A DNA stretch of 64,000 bases from Pseudoalteromonas sp. '520P1 No. 423'. Its GTDB lineage: Bacteria > Pseudomonadota > Gammaproteobacteria > Enterobacterales > Alteromonadaceae. Numbering within the stretch: the first letter of the stretch is position 1; every line of letters begins with the position of its first letter. The stretch spans positions 3,038,001 through 3,102,000 of the forward strand of contig NZ_BBZB01000001.1 in the NCBI RefSeq assembly GCF_001269985.1. The letters run 5' to 3'. Made by a program: the position numbers and the translations under genes. Under the pieces are notes generated by a model, which saw only the letters and a program-made list of their open reading frames with translations, searched no databases and had not been told where the DNA came from. This document shows, in pieces, positions 10,047 through 18,232 of the stretch.

Positions 10047-10979
10047 TTAGATATTGGTCAAACCAAAACACTGCTTGGCAACTTTAACATCGGCATCAAT
10101 TTGTGCGATAAGTTGATCAAGCGTATCAAATTTTTGTTCATTGCGAAGTTTAGTAATAAGCTCCACACTTATAAATGTTCCATATATATCTTGCTTAAAG
10201 TCGAAAATATGCACTTCAAGCAACATTTTTTGTCCATTAAGGGTTGGCTTAGAACCGACATTAGCCACCCCATAATATTCTTTATCAGATATTTTTATTT
10301 TTACAGCAAAGACACCATTAACTGGGCTTACTTGCCTTTTAAGGGCGACATTCGCTGTTGGGAATCCTAATTGCCTACCTTGTTTACAGCCATGGATCAC
10401 ACGTCCTGAAATTTGATAAGCGTGCCCTAGCATATCATTAGCTTGCTCTATTTCATTTTTTGCTAGTGAATCTCTAATTGCAGTACTACTCACTCTACAA
10501 TCGAGTTTTCGAAAACTACGGGTGCTTTTAACAGTCATATTTAACTGGGCGCCAATTTCAACCAGCATTTTAAAGTCGCCAACTCGTCCTTTACCAAACC
10601 TGAAATCGTCACCAATAGTGAGGGCTTTAACACCTAATTTATTAATTAATATTTCACGGATAAAATCATCTGCTGACAAATTTGCAAAATTTCGATTGAA
10701 ATTTATGCAAATAACACGTTTTATACCTAATTTTTTAAAAATAATTAATTTATCTCTTAAACGTGTTAACCTAGGCGGTGCTTTGTCTTTTGCAAACAAC
10801 TCTTGCGGCTGCGGCTCAAACAACATCACAGTGCTTGGCAGGTCTAACATATCAGCGTCTTTAATTAAGCCATTTAAAACAGCTTCATGACCTAAATGTA
10901 CACCATCAAAATTACCTATCGTTAATACACAATCTCGATGCCTAGCTCTAATATTGTGGATGCCTCTAATTAGCTCCAT
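10047..10979 (-). CDS. ribF: Bifunctional riboflavin kinase / FAD synthetase
   Basis: A 310-residue enzyme converting riboflavin to FMN and then FAD. The N-terminal adenylyltransferase domain has the nucleotide-binding motif TIGNFDGVHLGHEAVL near residue 20 and VSSTAIRDSL. The C-terminal flavokinase domain shows GRVIHGCKQGRQLGFPTANV and GVFAVKI. The length is normal. It is 19 nt upstream of ileS and 48 nt downstream of murJ, probably one transcript. Confidence 0.97.
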   Translation of the reverse strand: MELIRGIHNIRARHRDCVLTIGNFDGVHLGHEAVLNGLIKDADMLDLPSTVMLFEPQPQELFAKDKAPPRLTRLRDKLIIFKKLGIKRVICINFNRNFANLSADDFIREILINKLGVKALTIGDDFRFGKGRVGDFKMLVEIGAQLNMTVKSTRSFRKLDCRVSSTAIRDSLAKNEIEQANDMLGHAYQISGRVIHGCKQGRQLGFPTANVALKRQVSPVNGVFAVKIKISDKEYYGVANVGSKPTLNGQKMLLEVHIFDFKQDIYGTFISVELITKLRNEQKFDTLDQLIAQIDADVKVAKQCFGLTNI

Positions 10980-11027
10980 AACCTAAATATGACCTACAAT
11001 TTTATTATTAAAATATCAAAGTCGCGA

Positions 11028-12638
11028 TTATAGACTTTTTTTCGCAAAGGATACATTTTTTATTGTATTTACTCTTATACCAAAAACAAACAATAGAGAA
11101 AAATACGTAATAATCGCAATTAATAACAATGAAAATAAATATACTATCTGCTGCCCCAACCCTATCGATTGCCATATTAATTGTTGTTCACACCAGTAGG
11201 TAACAAATGCCATCACTAAACTAGACACTATGCATTTCAGGGTAAAGCCAACACTATATCGTGAAAACTTATAAACCCCTTGTTTTGATAAAAAGTAATA
11301 TAATAAAAACGCATTACACGTTGCCGATAGTGATGTTGCCAAAGCTAAACCGATATAACCTAAAAATGAAGCCAAAATTAAATTAAACACCATATTTAAA
11401 ATTAATGCCGCTATACCTATTTTCACTGGTGTTTTTGTATCTTGCCTTGCATAAAACCCTGGAGCTAGTACTTTTATAAGCATAAAGCTTACTAAACCCA
11501 CCGCATATGCAGTTACACCGAAAGAGACTTGAGTAACATGATCTACTTCACTATTGATAAAAGCGCCATGGCCAAACAAAACGGTAATGATTAATGGACT
11601 TAAAACGATTAACCCCATAAATGCAGGCAAACCTAACCAAAGCACAAACCTAACACCCCAATCTAAAGTATCTTGAAAATCCGTACCTTCTTTATTTACA
11701 TGCAATTTAGATAATGCGGGTAAAATAACGGTCGCAATACCAATACCAAACAAGCCTAATGGAAACTCAATTAAGCGATCTGAGTAATATAACCACGCAA
11801 TAGAACCATTAATTAAAAAAGTAGCAATAACAGAATCAAGCAATAAATTTATTTGACTTACAGATACACCAAATAAAGCAGGGATCATCAATTTACGTAC
11901 TTTTTTTACATTCTCATCTTGCCAAGCCCATTTTGGTTTCGCTAACATTTTTGCACGATATAAGAATGGAATTTGAAAAAGTAGCTGTACAACTCCGCCA
12001 ATAAAAACACCTAACGCTAACGATAAAGCGCCAAAATCAAATTTATCATGAAAATACAAGGCACAGCTTATAATTGAAATGTTTAACAAGACGGGAGTAA
12101 ACGCTGCAACAGCAAATTTGTTATATACATTAAGGACAGCGCCAGATAAGGCAACTAAACTAATAAAAAATAAATAAGGAAATGTAAATTTAAGCATCAA
12201 AGATAATAAAGCATATTTATCTGTTGAAATACTAGAGTCTGAAGATGCAAACCAACCAGCGCCAAATAAAGCAGCTATAACAGGCGAAGCTATCACACCT
12301 AAAATAGTAACAGATAATAAAATAGTACCCAATGTACCCGCTGCATTTGCAACAAACATTCTGACTTTATCATCACCATGTTGTTCTTTTACTTCAGTTA
12401 AAACTGGAACAAATGCTTGTGCAAATGCTCCTTCTGCAAATAACCGCCTTAAAAAATTTGGTACTTTATTCGCTAACAAGAATATATCTGCCGCAGCACC
12501 TGCACCTAATAAATGCGCTGTTACTGCATCTCTGACTAACCCGAGTATTCTTGAAAGGAATGTCATAAAACTGACTATCACCCCTGAACGAAACAAACCT
12601 TTTGCCACGCTAAACCTTTTTGATAAATTTAAGGACAC
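11028..12638 (-). CDS. murJ: Lipid II flippase MurJ (MviN)
   Basis: A 536-residue polytopic membrane protein of the MOP superfamily with about 14 hydrophobic helices. It flips undecaprenyl-linked peptidoglycan precursor (lipid II) to the periplasm. Conserved N-terminal blocks are SRILGLVRD, GAGAAADIFLLANKVPNFLRRLFAEGAF and QAFVPVL. The start is a GTG with no obvious Shine-Dalgarno; an ATG slightly upstream is out of frame. It is divergent from rpsT, the conserved rpsT/murJ arrangement, and heads the murJ-ribF-ileS-lspA-fkpB-ispH series. Confidence 0.97.
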   Translation of the reverse strand: MSLNLSKRFSVAKGLFRSGVIVSFMTFLSRILGLVRDAVTAHLLGAGAAADIFLLANKVPNFLRRLFAEGAFAQAFVPVLTEVKEQHGDDKVRMFVANAAGTLGTILLSVTILGVIASPVIAALFGAGWFASSDSSISTDKYALLSLMLKFTFPYLFFISLVALSGAVLNVYNKFAVAAFTPVLLNISIISCALYFHDKFDFGALSLALGVFIGGVVQLLFQIPFLYRAKMLAKPKWAWQDENVKKVRKLMIPALFGVSVSQINLLLDSVIATFLINGSIAWLYYSDRLIEFPLGLFGIGIATVILPALSKLHVNKEGTDFQDTLDWGVRFVLWLGLPAFMGLIVLSPLIITVLFGHGAFINSEVDHVTQVSFGVTAYAVGLVSFMLIKVLAPGFYARQDTKTPVKIGIAALILNMVFNLILASFLGYIGLALATSLSATCNAFLLYYFLSKQGVYKFSRYSVGFTLKCIVSSLVMAFVTYWCEQQLIWQSIGLGQQIVYLFSLLLIAIITYFSLLFVFGIRVNTIKNVSFAKKSL

Positions 12639-12688
12639 GCATTATGACATAATAAGTGTACTTGGGTACTAGGCGATTCATATAAGCT

Positions 12689-12698
12689 TTGATATAAT
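12689..12698 (+). promoter_or_regulatory. rpsT: Extended -10 promoter candidate for rpsT
   Basis: TGATATAAT fits an extended -10 element (TGnTATAAT) about 190 bp before rpsT, with no good -35 at the usual distance. A start near 12705 would leave a long leader, as in E. coli rpsT, which also has a structured 5' region. Confidence 0.5.
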
Positions 12699-12886
12699 CT
12701 CCGCATTAACTGCTGCGATGGCCTACTGTGTTAAAACGCTAAAGAAATGAAAATTTCATCGTTTTAATATAAATATGCGTTAAATTAGTGGTTTTTATAT
12801 AAAGGCCATTGACATTTTCAATAAAAAGAGGCATATTCCTCGGCCATAAATTCAAAGCTTTATTTTTAGATTGTTAGGAGCAAACC

Positions 12887-13147
12887 TTGGCTAACATCAA
12901 GTCTGCAAAAAAACGCGCTTTAACTAGCGAAAAACGCCGTAAACACAATGCAAGTCGTCGTTCAATGATGCGTACTTTTTTCAAAAAAGTAGTAGTAGCA
13001 ATTGAAGCTGGTGACAAAGAAGCTGCAACTTTAGCATTTAATGCTGCTGTTCCAGTTCTAGACCGTTACGCAACTAAAGGTCTTATTCACAAAAACAAAG
13101 CAGCTCGTAACAAGAGCCGTTTATCTGCAAAAATCAAAGCGCTTTAG
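12887..13147 (+). CDS. rpsT: 30S ribosomal protein S20
   Basis: An 86-residue basic protein: [20 protein letters not shown] at the N-terminus, then [20 protein letters not shown]20 binds 16S rRNA early in 30S assembly. Translation starts at TTG, preceded by TTAGGAG. The E. coli rpsT also starts with UUG, and this weak start is part of S20 autoregulation, so the rare codon here is likely functional rather than accidental. It is followed by a strong terminator. Confidence 0.99.
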   Translation: MANIKSAKKRALTSEKRRKHNASRRSMMRTFFKKVVVAIEAGDKEAATLAFNAAVPVLDRYATKGLIHKNKAARNKSRLSAKIKAL

Positions 13148-13167
13148 TCGCTTTTGTTTTAGCTTTT

Positions 13168-13194
13168 AAAAAACCGGCACATGCCGGTTTTTTT
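13168..13194 (+). terminator. Rho-independent terminator of rpsT
   Basis: The stem AACCGGC/GCCGGTT (extended by A/T pairs) is followed by a run of T ending at 13194, about 20 nt past the rpsT stop. Confidence 0.9.
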
Positions 13195-13373
13195 ATATCT
13201 TAAATTTAACCCACAAAAACGTCATTAACCCTACCCATATCAATCCTAACAATTAAGCAGCAAACCTAGCTCATTACTAAATCAGTCATATGAATATCAG
13301 CAGAGATAGAATTGACTGTTTAGCTGACTATTTAAAGCGTTCAATATAGCCAGCAAATATGAGAGGTTAATAA

Positions 13374-13714
13374 TTAAGGTAATTGAAGGTCTGGTGCGAA
13401 TTTTTTTAAGATAGCGGCTATTTTTTTAGGGGAAAAAGGTTTTACAACAAATCCTTTAGCTCCCTTATCAATTGCATCTTTGACATTTTCTACAGTAGAG
13501 TGAGCAGAAACCATCACAACGTTTGTTTGTGGACTTATTTCATTTAATTTAGCGATAATATCTTTGCCATTGCCATCAGGAAGTTCAATGTCTAAAAATA
13601 CAATTGAAAACTTATGTTCTTCGCATAATTGTAAACATTGGGAAGTGTTTGATGAAGAAAGTTTCGAACAGTACCGACGTCATCAACTATTAAAACCGAA
13701 AAGTTATCATTCAT
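13374..13714 (-). pseudogene. Broken CheY-like response regulator (internal deletion and frameshift)
   Basis: The start at 13714 encodes a receiver N-terminus with the acidic pair (SVLIVDDVGTVRNFL). That frame hits a stop after 40 codons. A second frame, shifted by one, then gives CEEHKFSIVFLDIELPDGNG with the phospho-acceptor Asp. It continues through VVMVSAHST to the conserved Lys in KGFVVKPFSPKK and a stop at 13374-13376. Only about 30 residues separate the acidic pair from the acceptor Asp, where about 40-45 are usual, so roughly a dozen codons plus a frame were lost. The later half is still free of stops, so the damage looks recent. Partner genes are not adjacent. Confidence 0.8.
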
Positions 13715-13808
13715 ATATTCATTCCACTGATTGTTGTTATACTTACAGTATATACCTATTACAATATTTGTTGCGGTTACACTTTCTATTATCAAGTAAA
13801 TAATAATT

Positions 13809-14270
13809 ATGTCTATAAAAATAAAACAACAAAAGCTACTTAAGCCCGAAGATCTTAAGAAAAAGCAAAAAAAAACTAAAAAGCAAGTGGTTAAGCCGAG
13901 CCCTGCACAAAGTAAAAATACTCAAAAGTCTGAAACCTTAACTAATGAGGCAAAAAAAACAAATACTAAAAGTATCAAATTTTTAGCCTTTATTGTTTTT
14001 CTATCACTTATTTATCTTATATCACCTAAGCCTCAATTACTTACATATGAAAAAGTGGGTATTATAAATAAAAGTATTTATTGGCCAGGGTTTTATAATT
14101 TTAAACCTTTTATTTTAGATTCTAACCTTAAAGCAAATGCAAACATTCGTGCTAACCACTTATTTTTATGCCATGAGACTATTACAACTCTGCCTTGCCA
14201 AAAATATAGGATAATTAATACTGAAAGATCGGTTGCTGTAGCAATTTTTTTATATAAAGAAAGATTTTAG
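13809..14270 (+). CDS. Hypothetical protein with Lys-rich N-terminus and one membrane helix
   Basis: 153 residues; no family recognised. The first 55 residues are strongly basic (many Lys, low complexity) and probably cytoplasmic. A single hydrophobic segment at about 56-74 (IKFLAFIVFLSLIYLISP) follows, then a small C-terminal domain with two Cys (LFLCHET, LPCQKY), which could form a disulfide if exported. Topology would be N-in/C-out. It lies downstream of the broken receiver gene on the opposite strand. The start ATG has a poor ribosome site. Confidence 0.65.
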   Translation: MSIKIKQQKLLKPEDLKKKQKKTKKQVVKPSPAQSKNTQKSETLTNEAKKTNTKSIKFLAFIVFLSLIYLISPKPQLLTYEKVGIINKSIYWPGFYNFKPFILDSNLKANANIRANHLFLCHETITTLPCQKYRIINTERSVAVAIFLYKERF

Positions 14271-14365
14271 ATTAGAAAAACTAATGTGAAATTCTAAAAA
14301 AATCTCGTTTGAAGTAAAACCATGACTTGAAGATAATAGCCTCCTTTGAAATTGAGGCAAGAATA

Positions 14366-14599
14366 ATGGAAGAAGTTTTTTTAAATAGTATAAATATTTT
14401 AGGGTTTATTTTGTGTTTGGGTGCTTTTTTTATAAAAGATAGCTTTTGGCTAAAAGTATCCGCTATGCTTGGTATGAGTATTTTATTCACAGTTAATACA
14501 TTAGGAAATTTTCCAACAGGTATGCTTTCTAACATTAGTCTAGTACTAATAAATACTTTCTGTCTTTTTAAATTATTTACATACCACTTAGAACAATAA
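14366..14599 (+). CDS. Small hypothetical membrane protein
   Basis: 77 residues with three hydrophobic segments (INILGFILCLGAFFI, VSAMLGMSILFTV, ISLVLINTFCLFKLF); probably an inner-membrane protein of unknown role. I chose the ATG at 14366 because it has a GAGG at suitable distance and starts right before the first helix. An in-frame ATG at 14327 would add 13 residues. A terminator overlaps its 3' end. Confidence 0.55.
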   Translation: MEEVFLNSINILGFILCLGAFFIKDSFWLKVSAMLGMSILFTVNTLGNFPTGMLSNISLVLINTFCLFKLFTYHLEQ

Positions 14600-14621
14600 T
14601 ACCTTGCTCTAAGTGGTTTTT
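14583..14621 (+). terminator. Terminator after the small membrane protein gene
   Basis: A 10-bp perfect stem (14583-14592 with 14608-14617) is followed by TTTTT. The stop codon of the preceding gene lies in the loop. Confidence 0.75.
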
Positions 14622-14627
14622 AAAGCT

Positions 14628-14771
14628 TCACGGTGCTAGAAAATAGTTTAAATGTGACTCAGGGCTTACCTCATTTGCAGATGCCTGATTAAACCAAGCC
14701 GAAACAGCTAAAACAACAACTGCACATGCTACTGAACTAAGTCGGATCCCACGACTGGTTGCCCTATTCAT
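14628..14771 (-). CDS. Small exported peptide of 47 residues
   Basis: ATG at 14771 is preceded by GGAG with ideal spacing (GGAGTGATT). The product begins MNRATSRGIRLSSVACAVVV and continues with LAVSAWFNQASA, a good signal peptide with a likely cut after ASA. A tail of only about 15 residues remains (NEVSPESHLNYFLAP). No family recognised. It is divergent from ompW, so both could use the FNR-containing region at 14990-15060. Short length is the main doubt. Confidence 0.5.
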   Translation of the reverse strand: MNRATSRGIRLSSVACAVVVLAVSAWFNQASANEVSPESHLNYFLAP

Positions 14772-14993
14772 AATCACTCCAATTTTTTATTTTTATTATT
14801 TGGTTTTATTAGAACGTTTTTTGTTCGAAACTAGTTTACTTAAAGTTTTAAGAATTAACAATATATTTACACATGTATTTGGTAATTGGCAAATACACCT
14901 TTTTAAAATTAAATAAACTTCAATTAAATAAAAATTTTAGAACAGATCCAAGCATTAAAACCACATAAAAATAAAGGTTAATTTCACTGTAAC

Positions 14994-15007
14994 TTAATCT
15001 AAATCAA
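14994..15007. promoter_or_regulatory. Upstream FNR-like site
   Basis: TTAATctaaATCAA matches the FNR/ANR consensus TTGATnnnnATCAA in 9 of 10 specified bases. Its centre is 49 bp upstream of the perfect site, which puts it at about -90.5 relative to the proposed ompW start. Confidence 0.5.
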
Positions 15008-15042
15008 TTTTTACAATAGGATAATTTAGAGCATTTAATTAC

Positions 15043-15084
15043 TTGATCTACATCAAATAACTGCAAGCGAAAAGAAAAGATAAT
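15043..15084 (+). promoter_or_regulatory. ompW: FNR-dependent class II promoter of ompW
   Basis: TTGATctacATCAA (15043-15056) is a perfect FNR site. A -10 hexamer GATAAT lies at 15079-15084. Taking +1 at 15091, the FNR site is centred exactly at -41.5, the standard position for class II activation by FNR. OmpW is known to respond to anaerobiosis in enterics, so the sequence and the biology agree. Confidence 0.75.
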
Positions 15085-15126
15085 GTCGTCATTAACTGAA
15101 ATCACTCATAACATCGGAGCACAATT

Positions 15127-15792
15127 ATGAGAAATGTATTAAAATCATCTTTAGTAGCAGCGACTCTTATTACAACACCTTTTGCACATGCAGATTTTCT
15201 TGATAATTTAAGCGTAAACATTGGTGCTATTACAGTAGCACCAGATAGTGGCACATCAAATATCGACCAAGATCCTTCTCTAGGTTTAGGTGTTGATTCA
15301 AACACGCAGTTAGGTATTACTTTTGATTACGCTTTAAATGATAACTGGGTATTAGAGTTAATTGCAGCAACACCATTTAGCCATGACTTTTCAGGCGAAG
15401 TAGGTTTAGCTGGCGCTGATATTGGCTCAACTAAACAGTTACCACCAACATTACTAGCACAATATCATTTTGGTGATTCAAATGCGGCATTTCGCCCATT
15501 CGTAGGTGCAGGTATTAACTACACAATGTTTTTTGATGAGCAAGCAGGACAAGATCTTAAAGATACTCTTGGCACTGATGATGTTGAAATCAAATTAGAC
15601 GATTCATTTGGTTTAGCTGCACAAATAGGTTTTAACTACATGTTAAATGAAAAATGGAGCATTCATGCGATGGCCTCATACATGGATATTGATAGTGATG
15701 CAGAAGTATTTGCTGACGGTAAAAAAGCACTTACTTCAATTGTTGCCATTGATCCAACAGTATTTATGTTAGGTATGAAATATAAATTCTAG
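15127..15792 (+). CDS. ompW: Outer membrane protein OmpW
   Basis: A 221-residue eight-stranded outer-membrane beta-barrel of the OmpW family. It has a signal peptide ending in FAHA, then alternating amphipathic strands (GITFDYALNDNWVLELIAATPF, given here in two parts as GITFDYALND and NWVLELIAATPF), PFVGAGINYTMFF, AAQIGFNYMLNEKWS and a C-terminal Phe (GMKYKF) for BAM recognition. OmpW forms a narrow hydrophobic channel linked to uptake of small hydrophobic molecules and to stress adaptation. It is preceded by an FNR-type promoter and an ATCGGAGC ribosome site. Confidence 0.95.
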   Translation: MRNVLKSSLVAATLITTPFAHADFLDNLSVNIGAITVAPDSGTSNIDQDPSLGLGVDSNTQLGITFDYALNDNWVLELIAATPFSHDFSGEVGLAGADIGSTKQLPPTLLAQYHFGDSNAAFRPFVGAGINYTMFFDEQAGQDLKDTLGTDDVEIKLDDSFGLAAQIGFNYMLNEKWSIHAMASYMDIDSDAEVFADGKKALTSIVAIDPTVFMLGMKYKF

Positions 15793-15824
15793 ATCTTTTT
15801 TCAAAGTTATATTTCTAGAAAATA

Positions 15825-15860
15825 AGCCAATTACATTACGTAATTGGCTAATTTCCTTTT
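15825..15860 (+). terminator. Terminator after ompW
   Basis: A 10-bp stem (15825-15834 with 15840-15849) with a 5-nt loop is followed by a T-rich stretch. Confidence 0.65.
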
Positions 15861-15965
15861 AATAGTTCAATTTTAACTCTGTTCATCTACTAGCAACAAT
15901 TTCATTTTCGTTTATACTTTTTTATTAAGTAAAAAATTTTATCGTAAATAAACAGAGGTATAACT

Positions 15966-16460
15966 ATGCTTAATAAAAATAAATGTACCCTCCTCCTATC
16001 AACTTTTTTTCTTTCTTTACCTGCTTTTGCAAACTTCAATTTTAAAGGGGATGGCACACTTTCTTACCCGACTGGTATTTCCAAACCATTCAACTTTGGT
16101 TTCGCATGGAATGATAAAACACAAAAATTCACTATAGGTAATAAACCATATTCAATGGAGCAAGTACCTGACTCCTACTCTATTGCGTTAGCTATTAGTA
16201 AAAATGAAAAAACAGTATGGGTGCAAGAATTTGCTAAAGGATATTTTGAACAGTTTGAATGGCAAATTGATAAACATACAGTGAAATTAGAAAAACAAAA
16301 ATTCGAAAATAAAGTATTAGGTAATTATGTTTTGACCCTGGACGATAACCAGTATTTTTTCACCAGTCGAGCAGCAAGCCTAACCATAAAGTTTAATGAA
16401 GATGGGATAAAAGGCATTTCAATTGAAGGTGTGACAAAAGATTTTGGTACTAAAAAATAA
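15966..16460 (+). CDS. Hypothetical exported protein
   Basis: 164 residues; no family recognised. The signal peptide LLLSTFFLSLPAFA ends about residue 22, then a beta-rich domain without cysteines (FNFKGDGTLSYPTG, KPFNFGFAWNDKTQKF). It is likely periplasmic. It stands alone between ompW and tyrR, with an AGAGGT ribosome site before the ATG and a terminator after it. Confidence 0.75.
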   Translation: MLNKNKCTLLLSTFFLSLPAFANFNFKGDGTLSYPTGISKPFNFGFAWNDKTQKFTIGNKPYSMEQVPDSYSIALAISKNEKTVWVQEFAKGYFEQFEWQIDKHTVKLEKQKFENKVLGNYVLTLDDNQYFFTSRAASLTIKFNEDGIKGISIEGVTKDFGTKK

Positions 16461-16498
16461 AAAACCTAACAAACGAGAATAACCCATGTTAGGTTTTA
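16461..16498. terminator. Bidirectional terminator between the exported protein and tyrR
   Basis: AAAACCTAAC (16461-16470) pairs with GTTAGGTTTT (16488-16497). The flanking A and T runs suit termination from both sides of this convergent pair. Confidence 0.7.
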
Positions 16499-16529
16499 AT
16501 CTATAAACTGGCTAATTAAGAATATACTT

Positions 16530-18086
16530 TTAAACTTTAATTGTTTTACGGTTAATACCGTACTCTCTTAATTTATTTGCCACTGCGGTGTGACTTAACC
16601 CGAGTCGCTTAGCCAGCTGCCTTGAGCTTGGGTAAGCGGGGTATAATTTACGAAGTAAAGTAGATTCAAAACGTTTCACGGCTTGATCTAAACTGCCTTC
16701 AAAATCAGATTCCAAATAGCCTAAATCATTTGTAAAACTTGGTAACTGTAAATGTTCAATCCCAAGTTTTTCATCATCCAATAAAGAAACCGCTCTATAT
16801 AAAGCATTTTCTAACTGCCTTATATTGCCAGGCCATGGGTATTGCTCTAAAAATGCGAGGCACTCAGGCGTTAATTCTGGCACTTTCACACCCATTTGAT
16901 GGGCATATTTTTGTATAAAATGATTTGAAAGCGGTGAGATATCAGCCTTTCTATCTCTCAATGGTGCAATATCTAAAGTAAGTACATTAATACGATAGTA
17001 AAGGTCTTCACGAAAAGCCCCTTCTTGTACCATACCTGGCAAATCTTTTTGTGTCGTTGCGATAATGCGAACATTTACCTTTACTTCATTTTCATCACCA
17101 ACACGACGAAATGTACCATCTTGTAAAAATCTTAATAATTTAGTTTGTAGCTGAGTAGACATTTCCCCAACTTCATCTAAAAAAACAGTACCACCATCTG
17201 CTTGTTCTAAAATTCCCCGTTTGGTCAGTGATTCATTAGTATGATCGATATGACCAAATAATTCGGACTCCGCAACGTTATCAGGTAAAGAGGCACAAGA
17301 TAATGCTAAGAAAGGTTTCATAGAACGGTTAGATGAGAAATGACATGCCCTAGCAAGTAATTCTTTGCCTGTGCCAGTCTCTCCTAAAATCAAAATTGGT
17401 GCCTCTAAATGAGAAATTCTTTTCGCTTCTCGAACTACACGTCGCATTGCAGTACTTTGACTTTGTATAGAAGAAAAGCTTTCTTGGCCGTAGCGTCTAA
17501 ATACACTTACTTGTTGACCTAAGCGACTTTGAGATTTAATATTAATAACCGCACCGGCTAATATATCTTCACTAGATGCATCAGGTACGGAGATAGGTAA
17601 AATATCAGCAATGAAATCTTCACCTGAGACCTCAACTCTCACCGTTTGGCCCAGCACTTCATCGCTTTCTAGCCAGCGATTAAAGTTAAAACCTTTTAAT
17701 AGATTATTAATATTTAAATCTATGACTTCGAACTTATCAATGTTTAAATCTCTTGCTGCGGCATCATTACATAGGCGAACACAACCTTTAGTATCAATAG
17801 AAATAATACCATCAGGTAAAACACTTAATAAGGTTTTGAGTTCATTATGTTCTCTTTCTGATGGCATAAAAGCAGTTGTTTTAACATCTTCTACACCATC
17901 AATCAGACGAATTTCAGGCATCAGTTTTTGAAAAGTTTCAAACTCAATCGGCGGCATTGAAATAAACATTTTACTATTGATAGCATCTACTTCAATGCCT
18001 TTTAAATCGACTTGATAACTTACTAAAATATTCAATACTTCCTGTGCGATCCCCATACGATCAGCACAATGAATTTCCAGACGCAT
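16530..18086 (-). CDS. tyrR: Transcriptional regulator TyrR
   Basis: 518 residues: N-terminal ACT-like domain (MRLEIHCADRMGIAQEVL), PAS domain (LLSVLPDGIISIDTKG, about 85-190), sigma54-type AAA+ domain with Walker A GETGTGKE, and a Fis-like helix-turn-helix at the C-terminus (RQLAKRLGLSHTAVANKL). The GAFTGA loop that contacts sigma54 is missing (HIDHTNESLTKRG in its place), as is normal for TyrR, which controls sigma70 promoters of aromatic amino acid synthesis, transport and breakdown in response to Tyr, Phe and ATP. TyrR-type boxes occur before hppD, tyrA and this gene in the same window, so likely regulon members are nearby. Confidence 0.96.
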   Translation of the reverse strand: MRLEIHCADRMGIAQEVLNILVSYQVDLKGIEVDAINSKMFISMPPIEFETFQKLMPEIRLIDGVEDVKTTAFMPSEREHNELKTLLSVLPDGIISIDTKGCVRLCNDAAARDLNIDKFEVIDLNINNLLKGFNFNRWLESDEVLGQTVRVEVSGEDFIADILPISVPDASSEDILAGAVINIKSQSRLGQQVSVFRRYGQESFSSIQSQSTAMRRVVREAKRISHLEAPILILGETGTGKELLARACHFSSNRSMKPFLALSCASLPDNVAESELFGHIDHTNESLTKRGILEQADGGTVFLDEVGEMSTQLQTKLLRFLQDGTFRRVGDENEVKVNVRIIATTQKDLPGMVQEGAFREDLYYRINVLTLDIAPLRDRKADISPLSNHFIQKYAHQMGVKVPELTPECLAFLEQYPWPGNIRQLENALYRAVSLLDDEKLGIEHLQLPSFTNDLGYLESDFEGSLDQAVKRFESTLLRKLYPAYPSSRQLAKRLGLSHTAVANKLREYGINRKTIKV

Positions 18087-18155
18087 AAAACCTCAGAGCA
18101 TATAAATTTCAGATAGCTGAATCATACTGCAATTTACATATAAAAAAACTCATTT

Positions 18156-18173
18156 TGTAAAGAATTTTGCACA
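18156..18173. promoter_or_regulatory. TyrR-like box upstream of tyrR
   Basis: TGTAAA-N6-TGCACA resembles the TyrR consensus TGTAAA-N6-TTTACA (first half perfect, second 4 of 6), about 70 bp upstream of the tyrR start. It suggests autoregulation, as known for E. coli tyrR. A single imperfect site, so only a candidate. Confidence 0.4.
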
Positions 18174-18232
18174 TTTTTAATATTTTAAAACTTATATGTT
18201 AGAACTAAAACGCCTTTATTTAGGCTTTAATT

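Noticed and set aside
13592..13714. Programmed frameshift in the receiver gene
   Set aside because: No slippery heptamer was seen at the junction, and residues are missing between conserved motifs, so deletion explains it better.
13564..13803. Plus-strand open frame over the broken receiver gene
   Set aside because: It is antisense to clear receiver-domain coding sequence and has no ribosome site or recognisable product.
14281..14535. Minus-strand open frame opposite the small membrane protein gene
   Set aside because: No ribosome site; the plus-strand frame has clear membrane helices and a terminator.
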